Below, one piece after another: positions 45,497 to 54,630 of a DNA stretch of 64,000 bases (positions are counted from its first letter, which is position 1; each line of letters begins with the position of its first letter). Source of the DNA: Lachnospiraceae bacterium 10-1 (GTDB taxonomy: Bacteria; Bacillota; Clostridia; Lachnospirales; Lachnospiraceae). The notes beneath the pieces are model-generated. The model was not told the DNA's origin. It saw only the letters and a program-made list of their open reading frames with translations, and made no database searches. The stretch covers positions 186,001-250,000 of the forward strand of contig KE159810.1 in the NCBI GenBank assembly GCA_000403495.2, written 5' to 3'. Both the position numbers and the translations under genes were made by a program.

Positions 45497-46282
45497 ATGT
45501 TTTTTTCAGTAATATTAATCTTGTTGATTGCCATTGTATTCAGAGAACGGAAAATGGACAAAACAGGACAACAGAACTCTGATGAAATAGAATATTTGTC
45601 TAAAAATAAAAAGGAACTCATTCTCGGCTTAGCATGGTATATATTCTATTTTATGCTGTCTTACATAAGCTGTGCTTTTCAGGTCGATATAATAAGTGAA
45701 TTATCAAACTGGTTGTTTCTGGTTCTCTTTCCCCTCCTGATTATCGCTGTTTTCAGAAAAGAGAAAATAAAACAAGCCTTGAAAGAATCAGGCTTAAGAC
45801 ATTTTGACAGAAAAACCGTATTAAGGATACTATTGATTTGTGCTGCATACCAAGGTGTTATTATCCTTTTCTTTGGTTTAGGGGGATTTTGTTTTAATAT
45901 AACGAATATTCTCCACATATTAGTAAAACTTCCAGTATTTTTTTGCCTGATGATACTTACAGCAGCATTTACGGAAGAATTTTTCTTCAGGGGCATTCTG
46001 CAAAGAACTATGATGGATTCACTAAAAAAGCCATATCTGGCCATACTGCTTACTGGCATTCTGTTTGGGTTGTACCATTTTCCGTTTGCATATTATCTAT
46101 GGGACCATACGGCAGGGAGCATTATAAATTCACTCAAAATGGTTATGACGGAACATGTTCTTGCTGGCTGCGCTCTTGGCTTTATGTACTATAAATCCAA
46201 TAAAAACCTGTGGAGCAGTATCATTTTGCATGCTTTAAGTAATGCGGCTATTATGGCTCTCGGCACTGTATTTTCGACATAA
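45497..46282 (+). CDS. CPBP-family intramembrane metalloprotease
   Basis: 261-aa multi-pass membrane protein of the CAAX/Abi class. Motif 1 is TEEFFFRGILQ (the EExxxR), motif 2 FGLYHFPFAYYLW (FxxxH) and motif 3 ILHALSNA (HxxxN), all three complete, so it is probably catalytic. AGGAGG at 45483-45488 gives 8-base spacing to ATG 45497, preferred to 45491. Such genes often accompany bacteriocin immunity or mobile elements; no peptide gene is visible nearby. Confidence 0.87.
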   Translation: MFFSVILILLIAIVFRERKMDKTGQQNSDEIEYLSKNKKELILGLAWYIFYFMLSYISCAFQVDIISELSNWLFLVLFPLLIIAVFRKEKIKQALKESGLRHFDRKTVLRILLICAAYQGVIILFFGLGGFCFNITNILHILVKLPVFFCLMILTAAFTEEFFFRGILQRTMMDSLKKPYLAILLTGILFGLYHFPFAYYLWDHTAGSIINSLKMVMTEHVLAGCALGFMYYKSNKNLWSSIILHALSNAAIMALGTVFST

Positions 46283-46400
46283 ATAATGACGATTTGGTTT
46301 TGTATCTTTCAAAGAATTTGTGAGGTGATAACTTCAAGGTTGTAGAATTGTAACTAGCAAAAAACTGAATAACCGTTGCTACATAGAACGGCACACCAAG
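46283..46400. other. Start of a 687-bp region without an intact gene
   Basis: 46283-46969 has no complete gene. It contains a terminator (46401-46433), unassigned sequence, and a TnpW-like 3' fragment (46726-46842) before the recombinase. Confidence 0.6.
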
Positions 46401-46433
46401 ACAGGAAATCAAAAAAGATTTCCTGTTTTTTTG
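46401..46433 (+). terminator. Rho-independent terminator after the CPBP gene
   Basis: Arms ACAGGAAATC (46401-46410) and GATTTCCTGT (46417-46426), then a run of seven T. Confidence 0.8.
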
Positions 46434-46725
46434 CGCTCATTTTTGGCATTTTTAAAAATCGTCAGTATTGCGCCGTGCAAAGGGGGATTAGAAAGAAATC
46501 TTCTCTCCTGTTTGGCAAATCCGCAAGCTGTCCGTGGAGGGAGGGCAAAGAGGAAATTTGCCCTGTTTTGTTTGGCAGTTTTCAATTTTCGGTGGTGTGG
46601 GGAATAAAAGGTAAATGAAGAAATTTCCCAAAATTCCCGCCTATTTCGGCTTGTGTGGTTTTGTAGGTAATGAGAGGAATTTTTTGTAAATCAACGTCCA
46701 TTTTTCCTTTTGTTGGTTTGTAGGT

Positions 46726-46842
46726 ATTACCATCGGGCGCGACACCATCCGGGTGGTCGGCGTTTTCAGCGGCACAAGGACGTCAAGCGAAGCCATCCAC
46801 GAAGCCGCCGTAAAGAAAATCCTTTACGACACAAGCAGTTAA
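46726..46842 (+). pseudogene. 3' fragment of a TnpW-like small transposon gene
   Basis: Frame reads ITIGRDTIRVVGVFSGTRTS then AAVKKILYDTSS and a stop. The pattern G-x-T-I/Y-x-V-x-(G)-x-(F/Y)-x-G ... K(I/V)L resembles small TnpW-type proteins encoded just before large serine recombinases, and a recombinase starts 128 bp downstream. Confidence 0.4.
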
Positions 46843-47140
46843 AATATGTGTGCAGTATCGTCAGAAGCAGCAGGCTGTCAGCCTGACTTTAACGTTTTAA
46901 TGTGGTGTAGTATAGATGACAGACGAGCATAAACCCTGTTGTTTCTCGGACTGATAAGGAGGCAGTTTTATGAGAGAACAACAGAATTACAGAGCCGCTA
47001 TCTATTGCCGGCTTTCTTCCGAAGATGGAGCCGACCACGAATCTATGAGCATTGGGAACCAGCGGGCATTGCTGACCGAGTATGTGCAGAAACAGGGCTG
47101 TGGACTTATGTCAATACTTTGGACAAAAAAAGTCGAAAGA

Positions 47141-48046
47141 TTATGCTGCTTTTTTGAGTTCCTCATCCTCCTTTTGCTGTGGTGTCAAATAACCAATAGA
47201 GCTATGTATCCGCTTACGGTTATACCAGCCTTCTATGTATTCAAAGATTGCTCTGCGGGCTTCCTTTGAATCCTGATAAGTATGAAGATATATTTCTTCC
47301 TTTTTCAGTACAGAATGGAAGGATTCAATGCAGGCATTATCGTATGGATTTCCCTTACGACTAAAGGAATGCAGGATTTCTTTCCTGCTCAGGCAATCTT
47401 CAAACCCTTTGCTCGTATACTGGCTTCCAAGGTCACTATGCAAAATGATTCCTTTTGTATCCCTGACGTTCAGGCAGGCATTCTCTACCGCTTTCACTGC
47501 CAGTTCCGCTGTCATAGATGTGCCATAGGCATAGCCGATGATTTTACGGCTGCACAAATCCATGACAGACGCCAGATAAGTCCATCCTTCTTTCTGTACA
47601 TGGATGTAAGTAATATCCGTACACCATTTTTTGTTGATGGTTTCCGTTCCAAAATCACGTTTCAAGATATTCACTTTATCATCCGGGATACTGTCGTAAT
47701 TGGCATGGTGGTTGTACTTTTTTACTACCACAGAGCGCAGTCCCTGCTCTGCCATATGCCTCTGGACCCGCTTGATGCTGCAGGGTGTCCCGGCGCCATT
47801 GAGTACACGGCATAGTTTGACAGCCCCGTATCTGCGTTTGGAATCCTCAAAGGCCTGTTTCACTTTCCTGCTGAATTCCCCATACTCCATCCGCTTATTT
47901 GAAGGTACACAGACCAGAGCCTTGTAATAAGTACTCCTTGGGAATTTCAGGGCACTGCAAAGCTGGGATATCGAGTAGTTGATTAAGTTATTCTGGATAA
48001 ATGTAACAATTTCGGCTATTGTTCTTTTGCGAATATGGCGGTCGCT
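47141..48046 (-). CDS. IS3-family transposase OrfB (copy 1)
   Basis: rve-type DDE integrase core: KWCTDITYIHVQKEGWTYLAS (first D), IILHSDLGSQYTS (second D), NPYDNACIESFHSVLKKEE (E). A free-standing ATG exists at 47890, but the frame continues without a stop up to the A7 run (48046-48052 complement) at the end of orfA in the -1 frame, so it is probably made as an OrfAB fusion by frameshifting. Confidence 0.9.
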   Translation of the reverse strand, partial: SDRHIRKRTIAEIVTFIQNNLINYSISQLCSALKFPRSTYYKALVCVPSNKRMEYGEFSRKVKQAFEDSKRRYGAVKLCRVLNGAGTPCSIKRVQRHMAEQGLRSVVVKKYNHHANYDSIPDDKVNILKRDFGTETINKKWCTDITYIHVQKEGWTYLASVMDLCSRKIIGYAYGTSMTAELAVKAVENACLNVRDTKGIILHSDLGSQYTSKGFEDCLSRKEILHSFSRKGNPYDNACIESFHSVLKKEEIYLHTYQDSKEARRAIFEYIEGWYNRKRIHSSIGYLTPQQKEDEELKKAA

Positions 48047-48294
48047 TTTTTTAGTATTTCATTCTCGATCTTAAGGCGCTGGATTTCTTTTTGGAGAGCC
48101 TTATACTCCTTGAGGGTAACCGTTTCCTCATCTGATACCTTGATAGGGGAAAGCTGCTTTACCCAACCGCTGATAGTACTCCGATTTACGCCATATTCAC
48201 GTTCCAGTTGTGGATACGAGGTTCCTCCGGCATTATACAGATCCACGATCTGCTGTTTAAATTCCGGAGTGTAAGATTTTTGATTTTTCGCCAT
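48016..48294 (-). CDS. IS3-family OrfA, helix-turn-helix protein (copy 1)
   Basis: 92 aa starting MAKNQKSYTPEFKQQIVDLY, with the HTH GGTSYPQLEREYGVNRSTISGW and a leucine-zipper-like tail (KALQKEIQRLKIENEILKKA). AAGGAG precedes the ATG. It binds the IS ends. A slippery A-run near its end leads to OrfB. Confidence 0.9.
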   Translation of the reverse strand: MAKNQKSYTPEFKQQIVDLYNAGGTSYPQLEREYGVNRSTISGWVKQLSPIKVSDEETVTLKEYKALQKEIQRLKIENEILKKATAIFAKEQ

Positions 48295-49867
48295 GCTGAA
48301 CATCTCCTTTTCACTTTCATTTGATAGTATAGGTTGTTCAACTTTTCCTGTCCACACTTATATACTAACACCAGCTGGGAGGTTGTCGATACCTATATCG
48401 ACGACGGATTCTCAGGTACGAATTTTGATCGTCCCGGCTTTCAGCGGATGATTGCCGACATTGAAAAAGGGCGCATCAACCTGGTCATTACCAAAGACCT
48501 CTCCCGCCTTGGCCGTAACTACATCATGTGCGGGCAGTACACAGAGATTTATTTCCCGGAGCGCCATGTACGCTACATTGCCCTGAACGATGGCGTTGAC
48601 ACGCTGAACCAGACCAGCAGCATGGATATTACGCCGTTCAAGCACATCCTAAACGATATGTACGCCAAGGATATTTCCACAAAAATCAAGTCCACGCTCC
48701 ATACCAAAGCAAGACGCGGTGAATACCTTGGCGCACTCGACCCCTACGGCTACCTGCGGCATCCTGACGATAAGCACAAGCTGATTATCAACGAGGAAAC
48801 CGCGCCGGTTGTCCGGCGGATGTTTGAAATGTGCGCGGCAGGGATTGGGGCAAGGAGCATTGCAACAACCCTGAACAACGAGGGTATCTTATCCCCCAAG
48901 GAATATACACGTTTCCGTAAGCACAATCCTGAACGGGATGGCGAGTTTGAACGCCGCCACTTCTGGACACGGACTTATGTACATTTCATGCTTCAAAACG
49001 AAATCTATGTGGGGAGCATGGTGCAGGGGCGGCAGTACACGCCATCCTACCGAAGTAAAAAAAGGGAACCTATCCCTAAAGAAAATTGGGTAGTTGTTCC
49101 TGATATGCACGAACCGATCATATCCCGCGAATTATTTGATGAAGCACAAAAAAGACTGATTGCGCGGAAAAAGACCATTAAAGCCAAAGACGAGCCGGCG
49201 CTGTTTGCAGGACTGTTTTACTGCGAAGCCTGCGGAACATCCATGAAGTTGGGTGTCAGCCAGCAGAAGTATTTTTACTATATGTGCGGGCGCAGTCAGG
49301 CGATAGGGACAGTAGCTTGTTCCAGCCACTATATTAACCGTGACACGCTTTATCAGGTGGTTCAGGAGGATATTCAGCGCAATGCCAGACTGTTCAGCGA
49401 GGACACCGAGAAAGCAGCACAGAAACTGATGGAACTGAAATGCGCCGATCAGCAGAAACAGACCGCGACAATGAAGCGCGACCTGGCATCAGCAAAGAAG
49501 CGGCTGGCTGACTTGGATATGAAGCTGAAACGCACCTACGAGGACAATATGAGCGGCAAGCTGCCCGACCACATCTTTACCATGTTTATCGCAGATTACG
49601 ATACGGAACGGGCAACGCTGAAAGCGAACATTGCAGAGATGGAAAAGGCACTGGAAAAGGTTCGGGATACCAAGGCCGATATTGACCGCTTCGCTGACCT
49701 TATCCGAAAATACACCAGCTTTGAAAAACTCGACCGCTTCATGCTTCATGAACTGATTGACCGGATTACGATTTACGAAACGCCAGGTATGGGGCGCTGC
49801 CGCAAGGGTAAGGAAAAGCGCATTACCATCTACTACAAATTTGTCGGGGCTATCCAATAATAGAAAA

Positions 49868-49887
49868 ACAGCATCCCTTATGGATGC
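49868..49887 (-). terminator. Short terminator hairpin after the recombinase genes
   Basis: GCATCC / GGATGC stem (49871-49887) followed by TGTTTTT on the minus strand. It lies 10 bp beyond the stop of the minus-strand recombinase stub. Confidence 0.5.
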
Positions 49888-50051
49888 CGAAAAAAATCAC
49901 TTGGCTTTACGTCCTTTTGACTTCTCATCATCGCGCGATAAGCGGCAATAGAGGGCGGTAATTTTGCCAGACTGGTGTTAGTATATAAGTGTGGACAGGA
50001 AAAGTTGAACAACCTATACTATCAAATGAAAGTGAAAAGGAGATGTTCAGC

Positions 50052-50330
50052 ATGGCGAAAAATCAAAAATCTTACACTCCGGAATTTAAACAGCAGATCG
50101 TGGATCTGTATAATGCCGGAGGAACCTCGTATCCACAACTGGAACGTGAATATGGCGTAAATCGGAGTACTATCAGCGGTTGGGTAAAGCAGCTTTCCCC
50201 TATCAAGGTATCAGATGAGGAAACGGTTACCCTCAAGGAGTATAAGGCTCTCCAAAAAGAAATCCAGCGCCTTAAGATCGAGAATGAAATACTAAAAAAA
50301 GCGACCGCCATATTCGCAAAAGAACAATAG
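50052..50330 (+). CDS. IS3-family OrfA (copy 2)
   Basis: Same 92-residue protein as in copy 1, with AAGGAG before the ATG and the A7 slippery run at 50294-50300. Confidence 0.9.
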   Translation: MAKNQKSYTPEFKQQIVDLYNAGGTSYPQLEREYGVNRSTISGWVKQLSPIKVSDEETVTLKEYKALQKEIQRLKIENEILKKATAIFAKEQ

Positions 50331-51205
50331 CCGAAATTGTTACATTTATCCAGAATAACTTAATCAACTACTCGATATCCCAGCTTTGCAGTGCCCTGAA
50401 ATTCCCAAGGAGTACTTATTACAAGGCTCTGGTCTGTGTACCTTCAAATAAGCGGATGGAGTATGGGGAATTCAGCAGGAAAGTGAAACAGGCCTTTGAG
50501 GATTCCAAACGCAGATACGGGGCTGTCAAACTATGCCGTGTACTCAATGGCGCCGGGACACCCTGCAGCATCAAGCGGGTCCAGAGGCATATGGCAGAGC
50601 AGGGACTGCGCTCTGTGGTAGTAAAAAAGTACAACCACCATGCCAATTACGACAGTATCCCGGATGATAAAGTGAATATCTTGAAACGTGATTTTGGAAC
50701 GGAAACCATCAACAAAAAATGGTGTACGGATATTACTTACATCCATGTACAGAAAGAAGGATGGACTTATCTGGCGTCTGTCATGGATTTGTGCAGCCGT
50801 AAAATCATCGGCTATGCCTATGGCACATCTATGACAGCGGAACTGGCAGTGAAAGCGGTAGAGAATGCCTGCCTGAACGTCAGGGATACAAAAGGAATCA
50901 TTTTGCATAGTGACCTTGGAAGCCAGTATACGAGCAAAGGGTTTGAAGATTGCCTGAGCAGGAAAGAAATCCTGCATTCCTTTAGTCGTAAGGGAAATCC
51001 ATACGATAATGCCTGCATTGAATCCTTCCATTCTGTACTGAAAAAGGAAGAAATATATCTTCATACTTATCAGGATTCAAAGGAAGCCCGCAGAGCAATC
51101 TTTGAATACATAGAAGGCTGGTATAACCGTAAGCGGATACATAGCTCTATTGGTTATTTGACACCACAGCAAAAGGAGGATGAGGAACTCAAAAAAGCAG
51201 CATAA
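50300..51205 (+). CDS. IS3-family transposase OrfB (copy 2)
   Basis: Same integrase-core protein as in copy 1. The -1 frame from the slip site reads SDRHIRKRTIAEIVTF and joins the ATG-initiated frame (50456) without a stop, which supports an OrfAB fusion. Confidence 0.9.
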   Translation, partial: SDRHIRKRTIAEIVTFIQNNLINYSISQLCSALKFPRSTYYKALVCVPSNKRMEYGEFSRKVKQAFEDSKRRYGAVKLCRVLNGAGTPCSIKRVQRHMAEQGLRSVVVKKYNHHANYDSIPDDKVNILKRDFGTETINKKWCTDITYIHVQKEGWTYLASVMDLCSRKIIGYAYGTSMTAELAVKAVENACLNVRDTKGIILHSDLGSQYTSKGFEDCLSRKEILHSFSRKGNPYDNACIESFHSVLKKEEIYLHTYQDSKEARRAIFEYIEGWYNRKRIHSSIGYLTPQQKEDEELKKAA

Positions 51206-51335
51206 TCTTTCGACTTTTTTTGTCCAAAGTATTGACATAAGTCCAGACTGCCTTAACATAGTTTCTGCTCCTTTCATCGGCGGGCAGTCTGCCAATACAG
51301 GATTGCTTACCCCTATTTTATCGGCTCCGGCATTT

Positions 51336-51536
51336 TTAATCAACATCTTTTTTGCCCCGTTCCTGCTCCATAAGGCGTAAAACCTTGTGGGGCAGGCTCC
51401 TTTCCCCGTCATAGCTGCCCGTAAAGCGATAGAGCGTCCTACCGGATTTTATTGTTACTTCATGCGTTGGTAATTCTTGAAACAGCGGATTTTCCACTAC
51501 AATATGCCCATCCTTGATTTTTCGTTTCCGTTCCAT
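51336..51536 (-). CDS. TnpW-like small transposon protein
   Basis: 66 aa: RKIKDGHIVVENPLFQELPT, then TIKSGRTLYRFTGSYDGERS and PHKVLRLMEQE. The G-R-T-x-Y-x-(V/F) ... K(V/I)LRL pattern and the position just upstream of a serine recombinase start resemble TnpW-type proteins of Tn4451-like elements. Assignment by pattern only. The frame is open to 51671 without a better start. Confidence 0.45.
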   Translation of the reverse strand: MERKRKIKDGHIVVENPLFQELPTHEVTIKSGRTLYRFTGSYDGERSLPHKVLRLMEQERGKKDVD

Positions 51537-51827
51537 TCCTTTCCCGTCCTTTCCTTGTTTTGTAATGTGATAAGTTTCGCAGCAAGCATAGGAAAAGAGT
51601 ACCCTTTTCCGAAAATGCGTTGCATTTTGCTTGTTGGGAAGTATCCCAAACCCTCTCAATTTTTCTTTCATTACCTACTACACCGCGCATGGCGATTTTG
51701 CCAAAGATTTAAGATAAAATTTAGCTTTTTTATTTCTATCTCTCCCCAAATGGCATAAAAAGCAATTTGCTTCATTTTCGAAAGTTTTCCGCAACTATCT
51801 TTGAGAAATCTGCTATCATCAATTCTG

Positions 51828-51856
51828 TTGACTTTGAATAGCTTCCATGTTACAAT
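51828..51856 (+). promoter_or_regulatory. Promoter of the MATE transporter gene
   Basis: TTGACT (51828-51833), 17 bases, TACAAT (51851-51856). It starts transcription about 140 bases before the ATG, just ahead of the tandem hairpins. Confidence 0.65.
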
Positions 51857-51898
51857 ATTTTTGCTTGTCAGAGGACTTGCAATCGAATAAGATTGTTG

Positions 51899-51979
51899 AA
51901 GTGGGATAAGACCATTTGGGGCTTTATCCCACTTCTTGTTTTATGTAGCGGGATAAAGCTGAAAGGGCTTTATCCCGCT
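51899..51979 (+). promoter_or_regulatory. Tandem-hairpin leader of the MATE gene
   Basis: Hairpin 1: AAGTGGGATAA (from 51899) with TTATCCCACTT (to 51934). Hairpin 2: AGCGGGATAAAGC (51947-51959) with its exact complement (51967-51979). The 3' arms are nearly identical, so the 5' arm of hairpin 2 can also pair with the 3' arm of hairpin 1, giving mutually exclusive folds. The second hairpin ends about 10 bases before the ribosome site. Confidence 0.6.
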
Positions 51980-52000
51980 TCCTTTATGGGAGGTATCTTG

Positions 52001-53311
52001 ATGAACACAAAAACAAAATCTTTATTTGCTTACATCTTCCCTGCATTGGGTGGATTATTTGTAACTTATCTTTACAACGTTATGGACGGAATCTTTGTCG
52101 GGCAAGGCGTCGGCTCGGCTGCGTTGGGGGCTGTCAATATTGGTGTTCCGTTTATCACTTTTGTTGTTGCTATCGCAGCCATGTTCCCTATGGGCGGCGC
52201 AACCGTTGTTGCTATCAGAATGGGGCGGGGAGATAAAGACGGTGCAAATCATGCTTTTATGACGGCATTTTCTTTAACTGTTCTGCTTTCCATATTGCTT
52301 ATGGTTGTGGGTATGGCATTTTCTCAGCAGATTGTTGATTTAAGCGGTGCAGGAAAACTAAGTGAAGAAATGCGGAAAATGTCAGCAGATTATTTGTTTT
52401 ATTATTCTGCTTTTTCCATTCCTATGCTCATGAGTACCTGTCTTTCTGTTTTTGTCAGAAATGACGGATCACCTGCTCTTTCCTTTGCAGGAATGTGCGT
52501 AGGTGCAGCAGCAAATATCTTTTTGGATTGGCTGTTTATCTTCCCGTTAGATATGGGTGTGATTGGCGCGGCAGTTGCGTCCGGTTTGGGGCAGGTTCTT
52601 TCCGTCCTTGTCCTGCTTTCCCATTTCGTGCGAAAAAAGGGCGAACTGCGGATTAAGCTATTCAAAATTGATTTTTCACTGATGAAAAAAATATGCAAGC
52701 GTGGTGTGCCAGAAGCCGTTACGCAACTCACAACACCTGTTACCGCACTTTGCTATAATCTTATGTTAGCAAGCCTAATAGGGGATATTGGCGTATCTAC
52801 CTTTAGCGTTTTGAGTTTTATTTACTCTCTTGCAAACGCTATCCTTTCTGGTGTAGCGCAAGGTTTACAGCCTCTTTGGGGGCATTGTTACGGCAAGCAA
52901 GATACAGCGGAAATAAACTGGTATTTCCGTTGCGGAATTATCATTAACAGCATTTTGTCAATTTTAATATACGGAGCATTATTTATTTTTGATAAGCCCG
53001 TAATTTGCATATTTAATCAGGACCCCGACCTTGTACAAACAGCTTCGGCAGCTTTGCCATTATTTAGCCTATCCTTTATCCCTATGGCACTGAACCTTAT
53101 TTACACAGCATTTCTGTTTTCGACAAAAAGAACAGGATCGGCAAATGCCATAGCAATTAGCAGAGGTATTGTGCTGAAAGCACTTGCCATTTTCTGTATT
53201 CCTATACTCTTTGGAAGCGACGCTATTTGGATTGCTCCATTTGTGGCAGAAATCTTGACTCTTATACTTGCTATCGGGCTATGTAAAACAATGAAATTAA
53301 TCTATCAATAA
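52001..53311 (+). CDS. MATE-family multidrug/metabolite exporter
   Basis: 436-aa protein with 12 predicted helices. It shows the family start FPALGGLFVTYLYNVMDGIFVGQGVG, GAAVASGLGQVLSVLVLL and the second-half counterpart GVAQGLQPLWGHCYG. Likely couples Na+ or H+ to export of cationic compounds. GGGAGGT before ATG 52001 decides the start over the open frame from 51893. Own promoter, tandem-hairpin leader and terminator make it a single-gene unit in the island. Confidence 0.92.
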   Translation: MNTKTKSLFAYIFPALGGLFVTYLYNVMDGIFVGQGVGSAALGAVNIGVPFITFVVAIAAMFPMGGATVVAIRMGRGDKDGANHAFMTAFSLTVLLSILLMVVGMAFSQQIVDLSGAGKLSEEMRKMSADYLFYYSAFSIPMLMSTCLSVFVRNDGSPALSFAGMCVGAAANIFLDWLFIFPLDMGVIGAAVASGLGQVLSVLVLLSHFVRKKGELRIKLFKIDFSLMKKICKRGVPEAVTQLTTPVTALCYNLMLASLIGDIGVSTFSVLSFIYSLANAILSGVAQGLQPLWGHCYGKQDTAEINWYFRCGIIINSILSILIYGALFIFDKPVICIFNQDPDLVQTASAALPLFSLSFIPMALNLIYTAFLFSTKRTGSANAIAISRGIVLKALAIFCIPILFGSDAIWIAPFVAEILTLILAIGLCKTMKLIYQ

Positions 53312-53320
53312 CTTTTCTAA

Positions 53321-53361
53321 GGATATGACGGTATCGAGGAGGTGTCGCCATGTCCTTTTTA
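53321..53361 (+). terminator. Terminator of the MATE gene
   Basis: Arms GGATATGACG (53321-53330) and CGCCATGTCC (53346-53355), paired with two G-U pairs, then TTTTTATTTTTT. Confidence 0.7.
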
Positions 53362-53582
53362 TTTTTTAAGTATAATTTGTTAAAAAAATCCAATACAAGG
53401 CATTGTATCCGTCTGCCCGTCAATATGAATTATCTATTCATTTAGTATGTCTTAATAATTCATATTATTGGAACGGCTTCAGGAACCTGATAATCATGTA
53501 TTACCCAAACACTCATGTGGCTTTATGTCGCATGGGCGTTTGTTGTAATAGCCCCCTACGGAAGAAAGGGGGTGATGAAAAA

Positions 53583-54041
53583 ATGAGGTATTCTGAACAA
53601 TTCATGGAGCATATCGAATATGCCTTTGCCGCCTTTTGCAGAACTGTTCTCCGTAACGCGGCAATCAGCGCATACCGCGATTTTGGACGGAAGCAGAAGC
53701 GGGAAGTATCGCTTGACTATCTGATGTCCGAAACGCACTTTGAGCCGTTCACGACAGACAATTACTTTGAGCAATACGACATTCCAACTGTTTTTGTTGT
53801 GAAAGGGCAGAAAATTGTTGTGGCAAGCAAACGGTTAGCGGACGCATTAGCCAGATTGCCAGAACAGCGGCGCGCTGTCCTGCTGATGTATTTCTTCCTC
53901 GGTTACACTGATACAGAAGTCGGGAACGAGTACGGGCGGAGCAGAAGCACAGCGAATTACTGGAAACACGCGGCATTAAAGCAGTTGAGAAAGGAATGGT
54001 TGAAATCAGAACATGAGGAGCAAGAAGCTGATACCCTTTGA
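53583..54041 (+). CDS. Conjugative-element RNA polymerase sigma factor-like protein (Tn916 Orf7 type)
   Basis: 152 aa. C-terminal sigma region 4: RLADALARLPEQRRAVLLMYFF and YTDTEVGNEYGRSRSTANYWKHAALKQL. The middle contains TTDNYFEQYDIPTVFVVKGQKIVVAS, as in the Tn916 orf7 family, which activates element genes. GGGGGTGAT precedes the ATG at 53583; the frame is open from 53403. Overlaps the next gene by 29 bp. Confidence 0.85.
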   Translation: MRYSEQFMEHIEYAFAAFCRTVLRNAAISAYRDFGRKQKREVSLDYLMSETHFEPFTTDNYFEQYDIPTVFVVKGQKIVVASKRLADALARLPEQRRAVLLMYFFLGYTDTEVGNEYGRSRSTANYWKHAALKQLRKEWLKSEHEEQEADTL

Positions 54042-54216
54042 AGTCATTGAAAAAGCTGTCGCTGGAGAACCGGAAGCCATAGATGCGGTATTGCGGCACT
54101 ATGCCGGACATATCAAATACCTGTCTACCTATCGGGGACATATCAATGACGATATTCAAGACAGTCTGAAAGCACAGCTTATCAAAGCTATCCTGCAATT
54201 CCGTTTTGACAGGTAG
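54013..54216 (+). CDS. Conjugative-transposon helix-turn-helix protein (Tn916 Orf8 type)
   Basis: 67 aa: KLIPFEVIEKAVAGEPEAID, AVLRHYAGHIKYLS and DDIQDSLKAQLIKAILQFRF. This matches the small HTH-like partner gene that follows orf7-type sigma factors in Tn916/Tn1549-like elements. Overlap with the sigma gene indicates coupling. No excisionase or integrase follows, so this is a remnant regulatory module. Confidence 0.82.
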   Translation: MRSKKLIPFEVIEKAVAGEPEAIDAVLRHYAGHIKYLSTYRGHINDDIQDSLKAQLIKAILQFRFDR

Positions 54217-54234
54217 GCAGTAGCAAAGCCAGAA

Positions 54235-54281
54235 AAAGCCGTCAAGGATAAAATGCACGCTTGCGCGTCCTTGACGGCTTT
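54235..54281 (+). terminator. Long-stem terminator after the HTH gene
   Basis: Perfect 14-bp arms AAAGCCGTCAAGGA (54235-54248) and TCCTTGACGGCTTT (54268-54281). Confidence 0.7.
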
Positions 54282-54307
54282 CCCTGTCTTTGCTGTTAGG
54301 CGGCTAA

Positions 54308-54340
54308 GAGAGCGTAAGCGGATAAACCGCTTACGCTCTC
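54308..54340. repeat. 14-bp perfect inverted repeat
   Basis: Arms GAGAGCGTAAGCGG (54308-54321) and 54327-54340 with a 5-base loop. No T-run, so its role (structure, terminator or protein site) is open. Confidence 0.6.
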
Positions 54341-54357
54341 AATCCATTATGGAATGT

Positions 54358-54470
54358 GTTACGCGATAGAGTGCTTTTCACGCTTGATTTAAGCGGCATT
54401 ACAGCGGCGATAGGGGCAGGCACAATGGTTTTATACTCCCACCCTTAAAAATGGCGTTCTATTGCGTAAC
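54358..54470. repeat. 113-bp inverted-repeat element, copy 1
   Basis: Bounded by GTTACGCGATAG and CTATTGCGTAAC, which pair with one G-U. Aligns to the reverse complement of 56002-56113, best in the last 45 bp. Confidence 0.65.
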
Positions 54471-54630
54471 ATAGCAAACGATATTTCTTTGTGTTGCTAT
54501 TTCCATTCCATTCCTTTCCGGCGGCTCTGCCGCTTCTTTTGGAAAGGGATTTGGTGTTAGTATATAAGTGTGGACAGGAAAAGTTGAACAACCTATACTA
54601 TCAAATGAAAGTGAAAAGGAGATGTTCAGC

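Larger units (their letters stand above)
47101..48373 (-). mobile_element. IS3-family element, copy 1 (inserted in the recombinase)
   Basis: 1273 bp from TGG to CCA, flanked by the 4-bp direct repeat GCTG (47097-47100 and 48374-48377). Ends are imperfect inverted repeats (TGGTGTTAGTATATAAGTG against TGGACTTATGTCAATAC). Same length and same encoded proteins as copies 2 and 3. Confidence 0.93.
46970..49860 (+). pseudogene. Large serine recombinase interrupted by an IS3 copy
   Basis: The N-terminal 43 codons (YRAAIYCRLSSEDG with the start of the resolvase domain) run to 47100. After the IS and one 4-bp target copy the frame resumes at 48378 as WEVVDTYIDDGFSGTNFDRPGF, so removing 47101-48373 plus one GCTG restores an uninterrupted gene of about 540 codons. 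The rest has TKDLSRLGRNY, a recombinase domain, the zinc-ribbon CEACGTSMKLG...C, and a coiled-coil C-terminus. It would excise or integrate the element. AAGGAGG precedes the ATG. Inactive now unless the IS excises precisely. Confidence 0.9.
49973..51245 (+). mobile_element. IS3-family element, copy 2
   Basis: 1273 bp, flanked by the 3-bp direct repeat GAC (49970-49972 and 51246-51248). Inverted relative to copy 1. It sits in the fifth codon of the recombinase stub. Confidence 0.93.
49897..51259 (-). pseudogene. N-terminal stub of a second large serine recombinase, split by IS3 copy 2
   Basis: Starts at ATG 51259 after AAAGGAG with MLRQSG. With the IS (49973-51245) and one GAC removed, it continues KITALYCRLSRDDE, the usual first residues of TnpX-like recombinases, then changes to a basic tail KSKGRKAK and a stop at 49897. 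Only about 30 codons remain. The missing C-terminus of this recombinase type is found at 37686-38192 on the same strand. Confidence 0.75.
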
